The notes beneath the pieces are model-generated. The model had not been told where the DNA came from, ran no database searches, and saw nothing but the letters and a program-made list of their open reading frames with translations. The translations under genes were made by a program, and so were the position numbers. A DNA stretch of 34,784 nt from Anaerolineae bacterium. Lineage in GTDB: Bacteria > Chloroflexota > Anaerolineae > Aggregatilineales > Phototrophicaceae. Below, piece by piece: positions 27,244-34,784 of the stretch (position 1 is the first letter of the stretch; each line of letters opens with the position of its first letter). The DNA is taken from positions 1 to 34,784 of the forward strand of contig JAEUQX010000103.1 of NCBI GenBank assembly GCA_016788625.1, written 5' to 3'.

Positions 27244-27283
27244 AAAATAAAAACAGGACGGTAGTAGTCTACCACCGTCCCGT
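27244..27283 (-). terminator. Strong intrinsic terminator between lipoprotein and permease genes
   Basis: On the minus strand a 14-bp stem (two G-T pairs, 3-base loop GAC) covers 27283-27253 and is followed by TTTTTATTTT. It begins 93 bases after the lipoprotein stop and ends about ten bases before the permease start codon, so close that it can affect permease expression. Confidence 0.85.
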
Positions 27284-27375
27284 TAAAATTCGCTGAGGGT
27301 TGTTGTCAGAGGCCGCCGCTCAATACTGAGGCATTATTATCCAATCAGCATGAGCTTTGTCCTGCCGCCAGAGCT

Positions 27376-27978
27376 TTAGCCCGCCGCAGCCGTCAAGGCC
27401 AGCGTGTCCAGCATCGGGTTGAACGTGTTGTTCAGCGTCCCCATTTCGCCCTTGGGGGCAATCGCGAAGACCACTGCAAAACCTGAGTCACCCATATTGA
27501 TGGCAACCATTTGCAGATCAACCTTGTCGTTCGAGCCAGTGGCACGCGCGCCAGGCTTGCCGTTGATCGTCGCTTCCGCAGCGTCGCCAAACGTAATTCC
27601 TGAAGCCTCGCCACCCGTGATGCCAGTAGCCATCATGCTTACCAGCGCCTTGGGGTCGGTCACGGCCATGGCCTGCACTTCATCACCCGTGAACGGAAGG
27701 ACGCTAATGGCGTACTGCCCGGCGGCCAGGTTCACATCTGCTGCGGAACCAGCATTGAGGGCATCCAACGCAGCCTGGGCGCTGGCGATGCTCACACCGG
27801 TCGAGCTGTTCGGATCGACGACCCAACCGCTCGGATACTTGAAGGTGACGCCATTGGAGTCATACGTCTCGCTGAGGGTTACACCACCCCCGCCGCCGCC
27901 CCCAGCAGCACCCCCGCCGCACGCCGCCGCCAGCAGCGCAACCAGCATCATCACCAGCAAACTAATCTTACGAGTCAT
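27376..27978 (-). CDS. Secreted lipoprotein of unknown function
   Basis: A 200-residue lipoprotein. The signal peptide ends in a lipobox (LLAAAC, Cys about residue 21) followed by a very Gly-rich linker. The mature part (~35-200) is a small beta-rich domain with YDSNGVTFKYPSGWVVDP near its start, which resembles the PsbP-like or DUF1795-type fold found in bacterial lipoproteins. The start at 27978 was chosen over 28014 because it opens MTRKISLLVMML and has GGAGAG upstream. The gene lies within the efflux locus between the ATPase and permease genes, but a terminator separates it from the permeases. A surface accessory or ligand-binding role is likely. Confidence 0.82.
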   Translation of the reverse strand: MTRKISLLVMMLVALLAAACGGGAAGGGGGGGVTLSETYDSNGVTFKYPSGWVVDPNSSTGVSIASAQAALDALNAGSAADVNLAAGQYAISVLPFTGDEVQAMAVTDPKALVSMMATGITGGEASGITFGDAAEATINGKPGARATGSNDKVDLQMVAINMGDSGFAVVFAIAPKGEMGTLNNTFNPMLDTLALTAAAG

Positions 27979-28029
27979 TGTGCTTTCTCTCCAGAATGGT
28001 TGTAAGAAATCCACTTACTCGTTGATTGT

Positions 28030-28058
28030 CGTATGCTTTAGATTTGCTGTCGAGTCAA
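28030..28058 (-). promoter_or_regulatory. Weak candidate promoter of the lipoprotein gene
   Basis: TTGACT (28058-28053) with a 17-base spacer and CATACG (28035-28030). The -35 is good but the -10 is poor. Confidence 0.3.
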
Positions 28059-28148
28059 TACTGATAAAATCCACAATAAAAGTAGTAAAAATCCGCATCA
28101 AACCGGACTAATGTACCAGCATTTCTCGCGCATGTTCATAACTTTTGA

Positions 28149-28994
28149 TCAGTTATACTCTTCTTTTGTACCGCCGTAATACACTTCACGGAAGATTCCC
28201 TCCATCTCCGCCGCCTCAGATGGACGCTCCTGTTCACCCGCTACCAACGGATTCGCCACTTCACGGTCAGAGATCACCTTGCCGTCGCGCAGCATGATCA
28301 CCCGCTGCGTATGCCGCGCAATCCAGGGATCGTGCGTCACAAAAATCGTCGTGATGCCCTGCTCACGATTCAGCCGCTGGAATATCTGCATCACTTCTGT
28401 ACCAGAACGCGAATCGAGGTTGCCCGTCGGCTCATCAGCCAGGATCATGGCCGGTTCATTCACCAACGCGCGCGCAATCGCCACGCGCTGCTGCTGCCCG
28501 CCGGAAAGCTCGCTCGGCAAATGGTCAAGGCGCTGTCCCAGCCCGACGGCTTCCAGCGCGGCACGCGCCCGTTTGGTACGGTTGTTCACGCTGCCATAGA
28601 CCAGCGGCAGTTCCACCTGACGCAGAGCCGTTGTGCGCTTGAGCAGGTTGAAGCTCTGGAAAACGAAGCCGATCTTCTTGTTACGGATGCGTGCCAGTTC
28701 CTGTTCGTTCAGCTTGGATACGTCCACTTCGTCCAGTAAGTATTGACCGCTGGTCGGTTGATCGAGGCATCCCAGGATGTTCATCAGCGTACTCTTTCCG
28801 CTGCCGCTCGGCCCCATGATGGCAACGACCTCACCCTCCAGAATGCGCAGCGAGACGCCGCGCAGCGCATGAACCTCGACCTCACCCATCTGGTACGTCT
28901 TGGTAATGTCGCGAATATCAATCACCGCACGGCGTGGTTTCTCGCCCTCCGGAACATCAGCTTTTTTGCCATTTCGCCACAGCCAACCAAACAC
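28149..28994 (-). CDS. ABC transporter ATP-binding protein, MacB/LolD type
   Basis: A 281-residue ATPase that powers the two MacB-type permeases. Walker A is GPSGSGKST, the signature LSGGQQQR, Walker [13 protein letters not shown], and the switch His is in VTHDPW. The N-terminal ~25 residues (a WLWRNGKK segment and a charged stretch) precede the core. TTG at 29000 and GTG at 28994 are both in frame; AGAGG lies two bases from the TTG but eight from the GTG, so the GTG is chosen. It lies about 170 bases downstream of the adaptor genes and is the only ATPase in the locus. Confidence 0.93.
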   Translation of the reverse strand: MFGWLWRNGKKADVPEGEKPRRAVIDIRDITKTYQMGEVEVHALRGVSLRILEGEVVAIMGPSGSGKSTLMNILGCLDQPTSGQYLLDEVDVSKLNEQELARIRNKKIGFVFQSFNLLKRTTALRQVELPLVYGSVNNRTKRARAALEAVGLGQRLDHLPSELSGGQQQRVAIARALVNEPAMILADEPTGNLDSRSGTEVMQIFQRLNREQGITTIFVTHDPWIARHTQRVIMLRDGKVISDREVANPLVAGEQERPSEAAEMEGIFREVYYGGTKEEYN

Positions 28995-29028
28995 GCTCAA
29001 TACCTCTTCAATTCAAGCCTACAGCTAT

Positions 29029-29127
29029 GAGTCGTTAGCCAATAAATAGATAATGCGAAAGATCAAGTGATCCGTAAATTCCCACCACATGGCGGACGGG
29101 CATCATCCAGCCAATGACTGGCGACCA
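29029..29127. repeat. Degenerate AGTC-rich inverted motifs, possible element remnant
   Basis: GAGTCGTTAGCCAAT (from 29029) and the reverse complement of CCAATGACTGGCGACC (29111-29126) are similar. They resemble the arms of the larger element between rex and mreB. The match is partial, so the call is tentative. The 166-base gap 29001-29166 holds no gene. Confidence 0.3.
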
Positions 29128-29166
29128 AACACGATCAACTGACAGTCGATATGTGTTTCACTCACA

Positions 29167-30546
29167 CTACTGCCCATCCAGCGGGTTGAATGTCCCGCGC
29201 GGCAGCAGCACCACCTGCTGCCCTGCCTCCAGGCCGCTCACGATCTGCGTCTCCGTCTCGCTGCGAACACCCAACACAACCGCCTGATCGATGAACTGCC
29301 CGGCATCGTCCTGCACCGTGACAAATGCCTGCTGTGTGGCGCGGTCAATGCGGATAAAACGGTTCGGCAGCAGCAATACATCGCGCAGTTCATTGACTAC
29401 AATGGTGGCCGTCGCGGTCATGCCAACGCGCACAGGTGTATCGGTAAGGTCCAGCGTGACCCGCACCGGATAAGACACAAGCTGCCCCGCGATGATCGGA
29501 ATCTGTGCGACGCGCGTGATGTGCCCGCTGATCTCCACATCGGGCAGCGCGTCCAGCGTCAGTTCCGCCCGCTGCCCGATCTGCACATTTACAATGTCCG
29601 TCTCATCAACCGAGACATCCACGTAATAGCTGGAAAGGTCGATCAATTCGATAGCGGCACCCTGCGGCGGCGCTTCACCAACCACCAGGTTGCTGCGCGC
29701 GATCACTCCATCAAACGGCGCGACCAGCACCGCCCGCGCCAGATTAGCCTGCGCCTGTTCCAGAGCACTTTGCGCAACGGCCAGCCGCGTCGCCGCCAGT
29801 TGCAGTTCAATATCTGAAGGGCCGTTCAACAGCCGGTCGAGCTGCACCTGCGCCGCGACCAACTGCGCGTTCGCCGCCGCGAGCGAAGCAACATCCGCAG
29901 GTTGGTTCTGAACATCAGCCGTATTCACATCCGCCAACTGCACGTTGTAGTCAAGCTGCGTCAGGGCGGGCGGCACATTGTCCGCGTCGCCACCCGTTAC
30001 CAGATCACGCTGAAGCTGCTGCTGATAAAGCTGATTACGCGCGATTTCTGCTTGCAGTTCCGCGATCTGCACATCTTCATCGCTCGCGCCAAGCGAAGCC
30101 GCCGCCGCCGAAGCCTGCGCCGCATCTACCGCGGCCTGCGCGACCGCAATATCGACATCGCGGGCGGGGGTGGTCAGCGCGTCAAAACTGATCTGCTGCG
30201 CGTCCAAAGCGAGCTGCGCATCCAGCACCGCATTTTCCAGGTCAGGCGCTTCCAATCGCGCCAGCACCTGCCCCGCCGTCACCACCTGCCCTTCCTGTAC
30301 TTCAATCGCCGCGACAGCCGTGTTCAATTGAAAACTGAGCGACGCCTGCCGGGCAGGGTTAAGCGACCCTGTGCCGCTCAGCGTGACCAACAGGTCGCCT
30401 CGTTCAACCACCGTCGCATCTTCGATCAGGTTCGCTTCAGTCTGAGCGCTTTGTGCTGTGCCCTGTTCGCGCATGAGCAGCAGCACACCCGCGCCCCCTC
30501 CTAGCAACAGCAGCACGATCACCAGCACGCGCAGTATACGTCGCAT
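29167..30546 (-). CDS. HlyD/RND-type membrane-fusion adaptor (second copy)
   Basis: A 459-residue membrane-anchored adaptor. An N-terminal helix (~2-22) is followed by a lipoyl/barrel-sandwich half (LSGTGSLNPARQASLSFQL), a long Ala/Gln-rich coiled-coil hairpin (~90-265), the second lipoyl half (APFDGVIARSNLVVGEAPP) and beta-barrel domains with VDVSVDETDIVNVQIGQ. In MacA-like systems this class links the permease to the outside or to an outer channel. GGGAGG lies eight bases before the ATG at 30546; an in-frame start at 30591 would overlap the upstream gene and is rejected. Only four bases separate it from the first adaptor. No TolC-like gene is near, as expected if the cell lacks a typical outer membrane. 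Confidence 0.92.
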   Translation of the reverse strand: MRRILRVLVIVLLLLGGGAGVLLLMREQGTAQSAQTEANLIEDATVVERGDLLVTLSGTGSLNPARQASLSFQLNTAVAAIEVQEGQVVTAGQVLARLEAPDLENAVLDAQLALDAQQISFDALTTPARDVDIAVAQAAVDAAQASAAAASLGASDEDVQIAELQAEIARNQLYQQQLQRDLVTGGDADNVPPALTQLDYNVQLADVNTADVQNQPADVASLAAANAQLVAAQVQLDRLLNGPSDIELQLAATRLAVAQSALEQAQANLARAVLVAPFDGVIARSNLVVGEAPPQGAAIELIDLSSYYVDVSVDETDIVNVQIGQRAELTLDALPDVEISGHITRVAQIPIIAGQLVSYPVRVTLDLTDTPVRVGMTATATIVVNELRDVLLLPNRFIRIDRATQQAFVTVQDDAGQFIDQAVVLGVRSETETQIVSGLEAGQQVVLLPRGTFNPLDGQ

Positions 30547-30550
30547 CGGC

Positions 30551-31927
30551 TTAGCCTCCCAGGATTGCAAAGCGATCACCGCCCAGGTCAACGGCCAGCA
30601 CGTCGCCCGCCTCTAACCCCGTAACGATTTCGCTGTTATCTTCGCCCTGCAAACCGAGCGTGACTTCGATTTCCTGTAACTGCCCATCGGCATTGACAAT
30701 GTTGACAAAGGCCTTGCCCTGGTCACGATCCAGGCGGATATACTCATTCGGCACCACCAGAACATCCACCTGCTGCGCCACCACTACCGAGGCCTCTGCC
30801 GTCATACCAACACGCACACGCGCGTCGCTCTCGTCGAGCCGCACCTCAACATCGTAGCTGATGATGCCGTTGTCATTGCTGCCCACCAGAGCGATACGTT
30901 CGATGAGCGCCCGCAGCGCCACCCCTGGCAGCGCATCCAGCGTGACAACAGCCGTCATGCCCTCGCGAATGCTGCGAATATCGATCTCATCAACCTGAAC
31001 GGTGAGCCGCAGCGGCGTCACATCAGCCAACCGTATCGCCGCAAAAGCCGCGCTGCCCAACTCGCCAACCTCAATATTCACCTGGGAAACAACGCCATCG
31101 AAAGGTGCGATGATCGCCATCTGATCAAGCGCCTGCTGTGCCTGATCAACATCCGCCTGCGCCTGCGCGATTGCCAGATCGGCCTGGTCAAACTGCGTCT
31201 GTGTCGGCCCGGCCTGTGTGCGTTCCAGGTCGCGCTGCGCCTGGATAACGCGCGCATAGGCGGCCCCTAGCTGGCCTTGATTAGCGTTTTGCAGCGCTTC
31301 CAGTTGCAGCCGGGCAATCTCCGCGTCAAACGACGCCTGCCCAACCTGCGCGTCCAGCAGTTGATACTGCTCGTCCGGCAGGCCAAAGCCCAGGCGCTGG
31401 CGTTCGTCAAGCGCAGCCTGCTCCGCCGCCTGTGCCTGCTCGTAACGCAACTGCGCGCGCTGTACATCCTCAGTCGAGATGCTGTTCTGAATGCCCAGGT
31501 ACGCGCCCCAGGCGCTGTCCAGGTTGGCCTGGGCGATTGCCAGGTCGCCCTCGTCCAACGGCTGCATGAGGTCGTCCTTCTCAAGCTGCGCGAGCGTGAG
31601 CGCAAGCTGCGCCCGCTCCAGCGCGATCTGTTCGTTCTCGCTCGCCAGCCGCGCCAACACGGTGCCCGCCGCCACAACCTGGTCGGGCTGCACCAGCACC
31701 TCGGCTATCTGCCCCGGCTGTGGAAAACTCAGCCCCGCCTCGGCCTCCGCGCGGATGTTGCCAATCGCGTTGACGACCACATCCACAGTGCCCGTCCCGA
31801 CCGTATAGAATTGCAGATTGCGGTCAGGGCGTGCGCTCTGAATCTGGTTCGCCTGTGTCGAAAAAGCGACGATTGGCGCGAGCAGCATCACGATCCCCAA
31901 CAAGACCAATGAACGTCGAACGGGCAT
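30551..31927 (-). CDS. HlyD/RND-type membrane-fusion adaptor (first copy)
   Basis: A 458-residue paralogue of the next gene. It has an N-terminal signal-anchor helix, a lipoyl half (GTVDVVVNAIGNIRAEAEAG), an extended Gln/Ala-rich coiled-coil hairpin (~95-265), the second lipoyl half (APFDGVVSQVNIEVGELG) and a beta-barrel (LRLTVQVDEIDIRSIREGM). The ATG at 31927 has AGG six bases upstream and is preferred to the TTG at 31933. It is the first gene of the efflux locus and starts divergently from rex. A Rex-box-like site lies 32 bases upstream, over the predicted start of transcription. Confidence 0.92.
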   Translation of the reverse strand: MPVRRSLVLLGIVMLLAPIVAFSTQANQIQSARPDRNLQFYTVGTGTVDVVVNAIGNIRAEAEAGLSFPQPGQIAEVLVQPDQVVAAGTVLARLASENEQIALERAQLALTLAQLEKDDLMQPLDEGDLAIAQANLDSAWGAYLGIQNSISTEDVQRAQLRYEQAQAAEQAALDERQRLGFGLPDEQYQLLDAQVGQASFDAEIARLQLEALQNANQGQLGAAYARVIQAQRDLERTQAGPTQTQFDQADLAIAQAQADVDQAQQALDQMAIIAPFDGVVSQVNIEVGELGSAAFAAIRLADVTPLRLTVQVDEIDIRSIREGMTAVVTLDALPGVALRALIERIALVGSNDNGIISYDVEVRLDESDARVRVGMTAEASVVVAQQVDVLVVPNEYIRLDRDQGKAFVNIVNADGQLQEIEVTLGLQGEDNSEIVTGLEAGDVLAVDLGGDRFAILGG

Positions 31928-31958
31928 AGGCAACCTATCACAACACGCTTGTTACGAT

Positions 31959-31976
31959 TTGTGCGATTTGTCGCAA
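31959..31976. promoter_or_regulatory. Candidate Rex operator
   Basis: TTGTGCGATTTGTCGCAA matches the Rex pattern TTGTGA-N6-TCACAA at 10 of 12 fixed positions, and its two mismatches are symmetric (C/G). It lies in the divergent gap between rex and the efflux operon, directly downstream of an extended -10 box of the efflux operon, where binding would block transcription. Confidence 0.6.
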
Positions 31977-31982
31977 AGTCAC

Positions 31983-31991
31983 ATCATAACA
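31983..31991 (-). promoter_or_regulatory. Extended -10 promoter of the efflux operon
   Basis: TGTTATGAT on the minus strand is a TGn-TATGAT extended -10 element (5/6 to TATAAT). No good -35 is seen. The predicted start near 31976 falls at the edge of the Rex-box-like site, 49 bases before the ATG at 31927. Confidence 0.5.
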
Positions 31992-32119
31992 CAACTTCGC
32001 CAGATGCCCGGAAAACCCCCGGCACTTCCCTAGCGAAAGCTAATCTGGCGCTTAGATCATAGGGATGGTAATATTAAAATGCGTCTTCTTTCACAAACGC
32101 GGATGGAGTCCCCCCTGTT

Positions 32120-32734
32120 ATGCCAGCGAACATCCCGGATATTGTTATTGGACGTCTACCAGTCTATCTCCGCGCGTTAACCCGGCTGGCCGCAGAAGGC
32201 CACGAAATCACTTCGTCGCACGAACTTGGCCAACGCTTAGGCATCAGTTCAGCTCAGATACGCAAAGACCTGTCACATTTCGGCGGGTTTGGAAAACAGG
32301 GCACAGGCTACCAGATCGCCTTCCTCATCGAACAGCTTCGCACCGTGCTGCGCGTCAACCAGGAATGGGAAGTGGCGCTCGTGGGCGCGGGCGACCTGGG
32401 CAGCGCGCTGGCGCATTATCGCGGATTTGGTGATCGCGGGTTTAACATCGCCTGCATCTTCGACAGTGCCCCGAACAAGATCGGCAAGAAGATCGGCAGC
32501 TTTACCGTACAGCCAATGAGTGACATCCAACACACCATCCAGGAGCGCGGCATCAAGATCGCCATGATCGCCGTCCCCGCCGAGGTCGCCCAGGAAGTCG
32601 CCGACCAGCTCATCGCGGCGGGCGTGCGCGCTATCCTGAACTATGCGCCGATGAACCTCAACGTGCCTTCGAACGTGCGCGTGCAGTACATCGACCCGGT
32701 CGTGCAGATGCAGCGCATGACGTACTATCTGTGA
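32120..32734 (+). CDS. rex: Redox-sensing transcriptional repressor Rex
   Basis: A 204-residue repressor that senses the NADH/NAD+ ratio. The N-terminal winged helix (~1-78) is clear from IPDIVIGRLPVYLRALTRL and the recognition segment SSAQIRKDLSHFGGFGKQGTGY. The Rossmann domain follows, with the GAGDLGSAL dinucleotide motif, the family segment IACIFD and a C-terminal helix (YIDPVVQMQRMTYYL) that swaps between subunits. NADH binding releases Rex from DNA. GGATGGAG precedes the ATG by 11 bases. The gene is monocistronic and divergent from the efflux operon. The Rex-box-like site lies in that gap, 144 bases upstream, which also allows autoregulation. Confidence 0.97.
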   Translation: MPANIPDIVIGRLPVYLRALTRLAAEGHEITSSHELGQRLGISSAQIRKDLSHFGGFGKQGTGYQIAFLIEQLRTVLRVNQEWEVALVGAGDLGSALAHYRGFGDRGFNIACIFDSAPNKIGKKIGSFTVQPMSDIQHTIQERGIKIAMIAVPAEVAQEVADQLIAAGVRAILNYAPMNLNVPSNVRVQYIDPVVQMQRMTYYL

Positions 32735-32955
32735 GTCGCTGGTCTTTGGTCGTTAGTCATTAGTTATGGGACACCTTTGCCCAGGTACTTCTCCCTAATT
32801 TGAGGGAGAACTATGTATCGATTCACCTATTCACAAATTGTGCTGTTGGCGGACAATACGGCGGCGACATGTCCCTACGCGTAATGCGATGTGATTGTAG
32901 GGATACAAGATAATGGATAACTACCGACCAATAGCTATCGACTAAAGACTATCGA
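32735..32955. repeat. AGTC-rich inverted-repeat element between rex and mreB
   Basis: The 225-base gap has an imperfect inverted repeat at its ends. GTCGCTGGTCTTTGGTCG (from 32735) resembles the reverse complement of the right arm at 32917-32955, GTCGATAGTCTTTAGTCG. Arms are about 33-39 bases and differ mainly by scattered changes and a small insertion. Inside are a perfect 8-bp hairpin and a TCCCTAC/GTAGGGA pair (32872-32878, 32897-32903). There is no coding frame. It looks like a small non-autonomous repeat or a family of intergenic repeats. Confidence 0.5.
32789..32810 (+). terminator. Hairpin downstream of rex
   Basis: TTCTCCCT (32789-32796) and AGGGAGAA (32803-32810) form a perfect 8-bp stem with loop AATTTG. 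It lies 55 bases after the rex stop codon, between convergent rex and mreB. No U-tract follows on the plus strand. Confidence 0.45.
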
Positions 32956-32959
32956 CGCA

Positions 32960-33967
32960 TCAGACCTGCGTGATGCGCCGCAGGATCGCCGGGTCTTCCA
33001 GCGCGCGCCCGGCCCCGACCGCGACGGCAATCATCGGGTTCTCGGCGCGGTAGACCGGCACGCCGGTTTCGCGCGTCAGGAACTGGTCGATGCCGCGCAG
33101 CAGCGCCCCGCCGCCCGTCAGCACAATGCCCCGGTCGATAATGTCGGATGCCAGTTCCGGCGGCGTCGTCGAGAGGACGGATTTGACCACCCCGGCGATG
33201 ATCGAGAGCGGTTCGGAGAGCGCCTCGACCACTTCGCCCGTGCTGATAGAGACCGTGCGCGGCAGGCCACTCACATTGTCGCGCCCCTGGATCTCCATCG
33301 ACATGCTCTCGCCCGTATCCACCGCCGCGCCCACCTGAATCTTGACCGATTCGGCGGTCGGCTGCCCAATCGAGAGATTGTACTTACGCCGCACGTAGCT
33401 GATGATGGCGTCATCTTGGCGCAGGCCACCCACACGCCCGCTCTCCGCGCGCACGATGTTATTCATGGTGATCACAGCCGCTTCGGTGATGCCGCCGCCG
33501 ATATTTACCACCATGTCGCCAGCAGGCGTGCCAACGGGCAGTCCTGCGCCAATCGCTGCCGCCAGCGGTTCCCAGATCAGGTGTGCCTCGCGCGCGCCTG
33601 CTGCCAGCGCCGCTTCATGCACCGCGCGTTTTTCCACGCTGGTCACCCCATACGGCACAGAAATCATCACAGTTGGCTTAAACAAACGGATGCGCCCAGC
33701 GATCTTGTCGAGGAAATGTCGCAGCATCGCCTCAGTCACTTCATAGTCAGCGATCACACCATCACGTAGAGGACGCACGACCTGGATGTCCTCGTCGTCC
33801 ACACGCCCCAACATCTCGCGAGCGGGCTGACCGATCTCGACGATGCGCTCATCCTCGGCGGTCAGCGCCACCAGAGATGGCTCTTGCAGCACGATCTGAC
33901 CATTTTCGTATATCAGCACGTTGACCGTTCCGAGATCAACGCCGAGATTCTTGGTGAACAAACCCAT
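32960..33967 (-). CDS. mreB: Rod-shape protein MreB
   Basis: A 335-residue bacterial actin that organises cell-wall synthesis along the membrane. Family features are the N-terminal GLFTKNLGVDLGTVNVLIYENG, the MISVPYGVTSVEKRAV segment (phosphate 2 region), the GGGITEAAVI loop, and the C-terminal VLTGGGALLRGID. Phosphate-1 reads DLGTVNV where most MreB proteins have DLGTANT; activity is still likely. The ATG is clear, but the ribosome binding site is weak. No mreC or mreD is in the window; downstream is the convergent rex. Upstream is the ATP synthase operon, closed by its own terminator. Confidence 0.94.
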   Translation of the reverse strand: MGLFTKNLGVDLGTVNVLIYENGQIVLQEPSLVALTAEDERIVEIGQPAREMLGRVDDEDIQVVRPLRDGVIADYEVTEAMLRHFLDKIAGRIRLFKPTVMISVPYGVTSVEKRAVHEAALAAGAREAHLIWEPLAAAIGAGLPVGTPAGDMVVNIGGGITEAAVITMNNIVRAESGRVGGLRQDDAIISYVRRKYNLSIGQPTAESVKIQVGAAVDTGESMSMEIQGRDNVSGLPRTVSISTGEVVEALSEPLSIIAGVVKSVLSTTPPELASDIIDRGIVLTGGGALLRGIDQFLTRETGVPVYRAENPMIAVAVGAGRALEDPAILRRITQV

Positions 33968-34008
33968 AGGTACTTCTAGACCATCTGTTGAACAGGTTTA
34001 AACGCCTA

Positions 34009-34017
34009 ACTATACCA
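34009..34017 (-). promoter_or_regulatory. Extended -10 promoter of mreB
   Basis: TGGTATAGT on the minus strand is a TGn-TATAGT extended -10 element. The -35 region is poor. Transcription would start near 34002, about 35 bases before the ATG at 33967. Confidence 0.45.
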
Positions 34018-34053
34018 TACAAGCCACGCTGAAATAGAGCCTGCCCTGCCCGC

Positions 34054-34086
34054 ACAACAAAATAGGGCAAGACATGCTTGCCCTAT
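34054..34086 (-). terminator. Intrinsic terminator of the ATP synthase operon
   Basis: ATAGGGCAAG and CTTGCCCTAT form a perfect 10-bp stem with a 5-base loop (34062-34086). On the minus strand TTTGTTGT follows. It begins 28 bases after the atpC stop codon. Confidence 0.85.
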
Positions 34087-34113
34087 CTGCTGTCATTAAC
34101 ATCTTGTGCGCGA

Positions 34114-34566
34114 CTAGTCGTCTGCGCCTTCGGAGACAATCCGCAGCACTGATGTGCCGCGTGCTTTCAGCTTGTTCTTGACCTTCAGCGCCATCTCCGC
34201 CCGCCGCAACGCCAGCGTCGCCTCACGGTTCGCTTCCGGCGGTACGCCCTCGCGCATCATCTTGGATGCCCGGTCGCGCGCGGCTTCAATCGTGGCATCA
34301 TCCAGTTCGAAGGACGACTCTGCCAGATCAGCCAGCACGACAACCTTGTCCGGGCGCACATCCACGACGCCGCCGTAGATCACAAACCGCTCTTCGGCAT
34401 TGCCCTTGCGGACGATGAGTTCACCAAAACCCATCGTCGTCAGCACGGGCGCGTGGTGCGGCAGGATGCCCATTTCGCCTTCGGAACCCGGGACGACAAT
34501 CATGTCGGCCTCGCGCTCCTCGAAGACCTTACGTTCCTGCGTGACAACCTCTACATGGATAGGCAT
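34114..34566 (-). CDS. atpC: F1F0 ATP synthase epsilon subunit
   Basis: A 150-residue subunit of the F1 central stalk that couples rotation to catalysis and can inhibit ATP hydrolysis. The N-terminal beta-sandwich is recognisable from VVPGSEGEMGILPHHAPVLTTM and GGVVDVRPDKVVVLAD. The C-terminal helical hairpin follows (TLALRRAEMALKVKN), longer and more charged than in some short forms. GGGG lies upstream of the ATG, 11 bases after the atpD stop codon. It is the last gene of the atp operon and is followed by a strong terminator. Confidence 0.95.
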   Translation of the reverse strand: MPIHVEVVTQERKVFEEREADMIVVPGSEGEMGILPHHAPVLTTMGFGELIVRKGNAEERFVIYGGVVDVRPDKVVVLADLAESSFELDDATIEAARDRASKMMREGVPPEANREATLALRRAEMALKVKNKLKARGTSVLRIVSEGADD

Positions 34567-34577
34567 GAGCTGCCCCT

Positions 34578-34784
34578 TTACTTCTGCGACTCTTCGTAGC
34601 GTCCCAGCACGTCCTCAATCGGCCCGGCCATGTAGAACATCTGCTCCGGCACATGATCGAGGTCGCCATTCAGGATCATGCGGAATCCGCGCACCGTGTC
34701 CTTCACCTTCACGTAGCGACCTTCGCGCCCCGTGAACTGCGTCGCCACGAAGAACGGCTGGCTGAGGAACAGCTCGATCTTTCG
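34578..34784 (-). CDS. atpD: ATP synthase beta subunit, C-terminal end (partial)
   Basis: The last 68 codons of the F1 catalytic beta subunit; the 5' part lies beyond the window. The visible sequence [19 protein letters not shown] and then [20 protein letters not shown], ending [19 protein letters not shown], is the conserved C-terminal helical domain. The gene order atpD-atpC is the usual one, and the stop codon lies 11 bases before the atpC start. Confidence 0.93.
   Translation of the reverse strand, partial: RKIELFLSQPFFVATQFTGREGRYVKVKDTVRGFRMILNGDLDHVPEQMFYMAGPIEDVLGRYEESQK

Noticed and set aside
28138..28156. Small palindrome ATAACT...AGTTAT at the end of the ATPase gene
   Set aside because: Six base pairs with a 7-base loop, partly within the coding end and without a U-tract; too weak to call a terminator.

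Overview
The window looks like a chromosomal segment of a Chloroflexota bacterium, probably Anaerolineae-like. This is inferred from gene style, not from a database search. The pointers are moderately high GC, membrane proteins carrying PD40 propellers, a Ser/Thr kinase with Thr-Pro linkers and an NBR1-type Ig domain, a Rex repressor, MacB-like ABC permeases, and frequent GTG/TTG starts with ATGA/GTGA overlaps. An Mn-type superoxide dismutase suggests exposure to oxygen. There is no phage, transposase, CRISPR array or rRNA.

Layout. 1-2365 (minus): a membrane-anchored PD40 propeller protein followed by a partial membrane protein. 2550-3662 (plus): a secreted three-LysM L,D-transpeptidase. 3721-6414 (minus): a receptor-type Ser/Thr kinase and an HD-domain protein, behind a good promoter flanked by an inverted repeat. 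6537-8735 (minus): an aspartase/fumarase-family lyase and sodA, each with its own signals. 8963-12251 (plus): two tandem EamA transporters and a class III aminotransferase. 12305-19476 (minus): an AAA+ ATPase, a protein with a receiver domain, an SDR epimerase, obgE, nadD and a double substrate-binding protein. 19786-20403 (plus): a metallo-beta-lactamase-fold protein with altered metal motifs. 20486-23858 (minus): the protein-quality operon tig-clpP-clpX. 23965-24046 (minus): tRNA-Leu(UAG) with its own promoter and terminator. 24099-31927 (minus): an ABC efflux locus with two HlyD-type adaptors, one ATPase, a lipoprotein, two MacB-type permeases and a GbsR/MarR-like regulator. 32120-32734 (plus): rex, divergent from the efflux locus. 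32960-33967 (minus): mreB. 34114-34784 (minus): atpC and the 3' end of atpD.

How the parts work together. The transpeptidase and mreB act on the cell wall and cell shape. tig-clpP-clpX handle folding and proteolysis, and obgE-nadD link ribosome assembly to NAD synthesis. The efflux locus has duplicated adaptors and permeases around a single ATPase, so a heteromeric pump is plausible. A Rex-box-like site lies at the predicted start of the efflux transcript, which would tie the pump to NADH/NAD+ status. The least described parts are the AAA+/receiver gene pair, the double binding protein, the PD40 protein's C-terminal region, and an AGTC-rich inverted-repeat element between rex and mreB.
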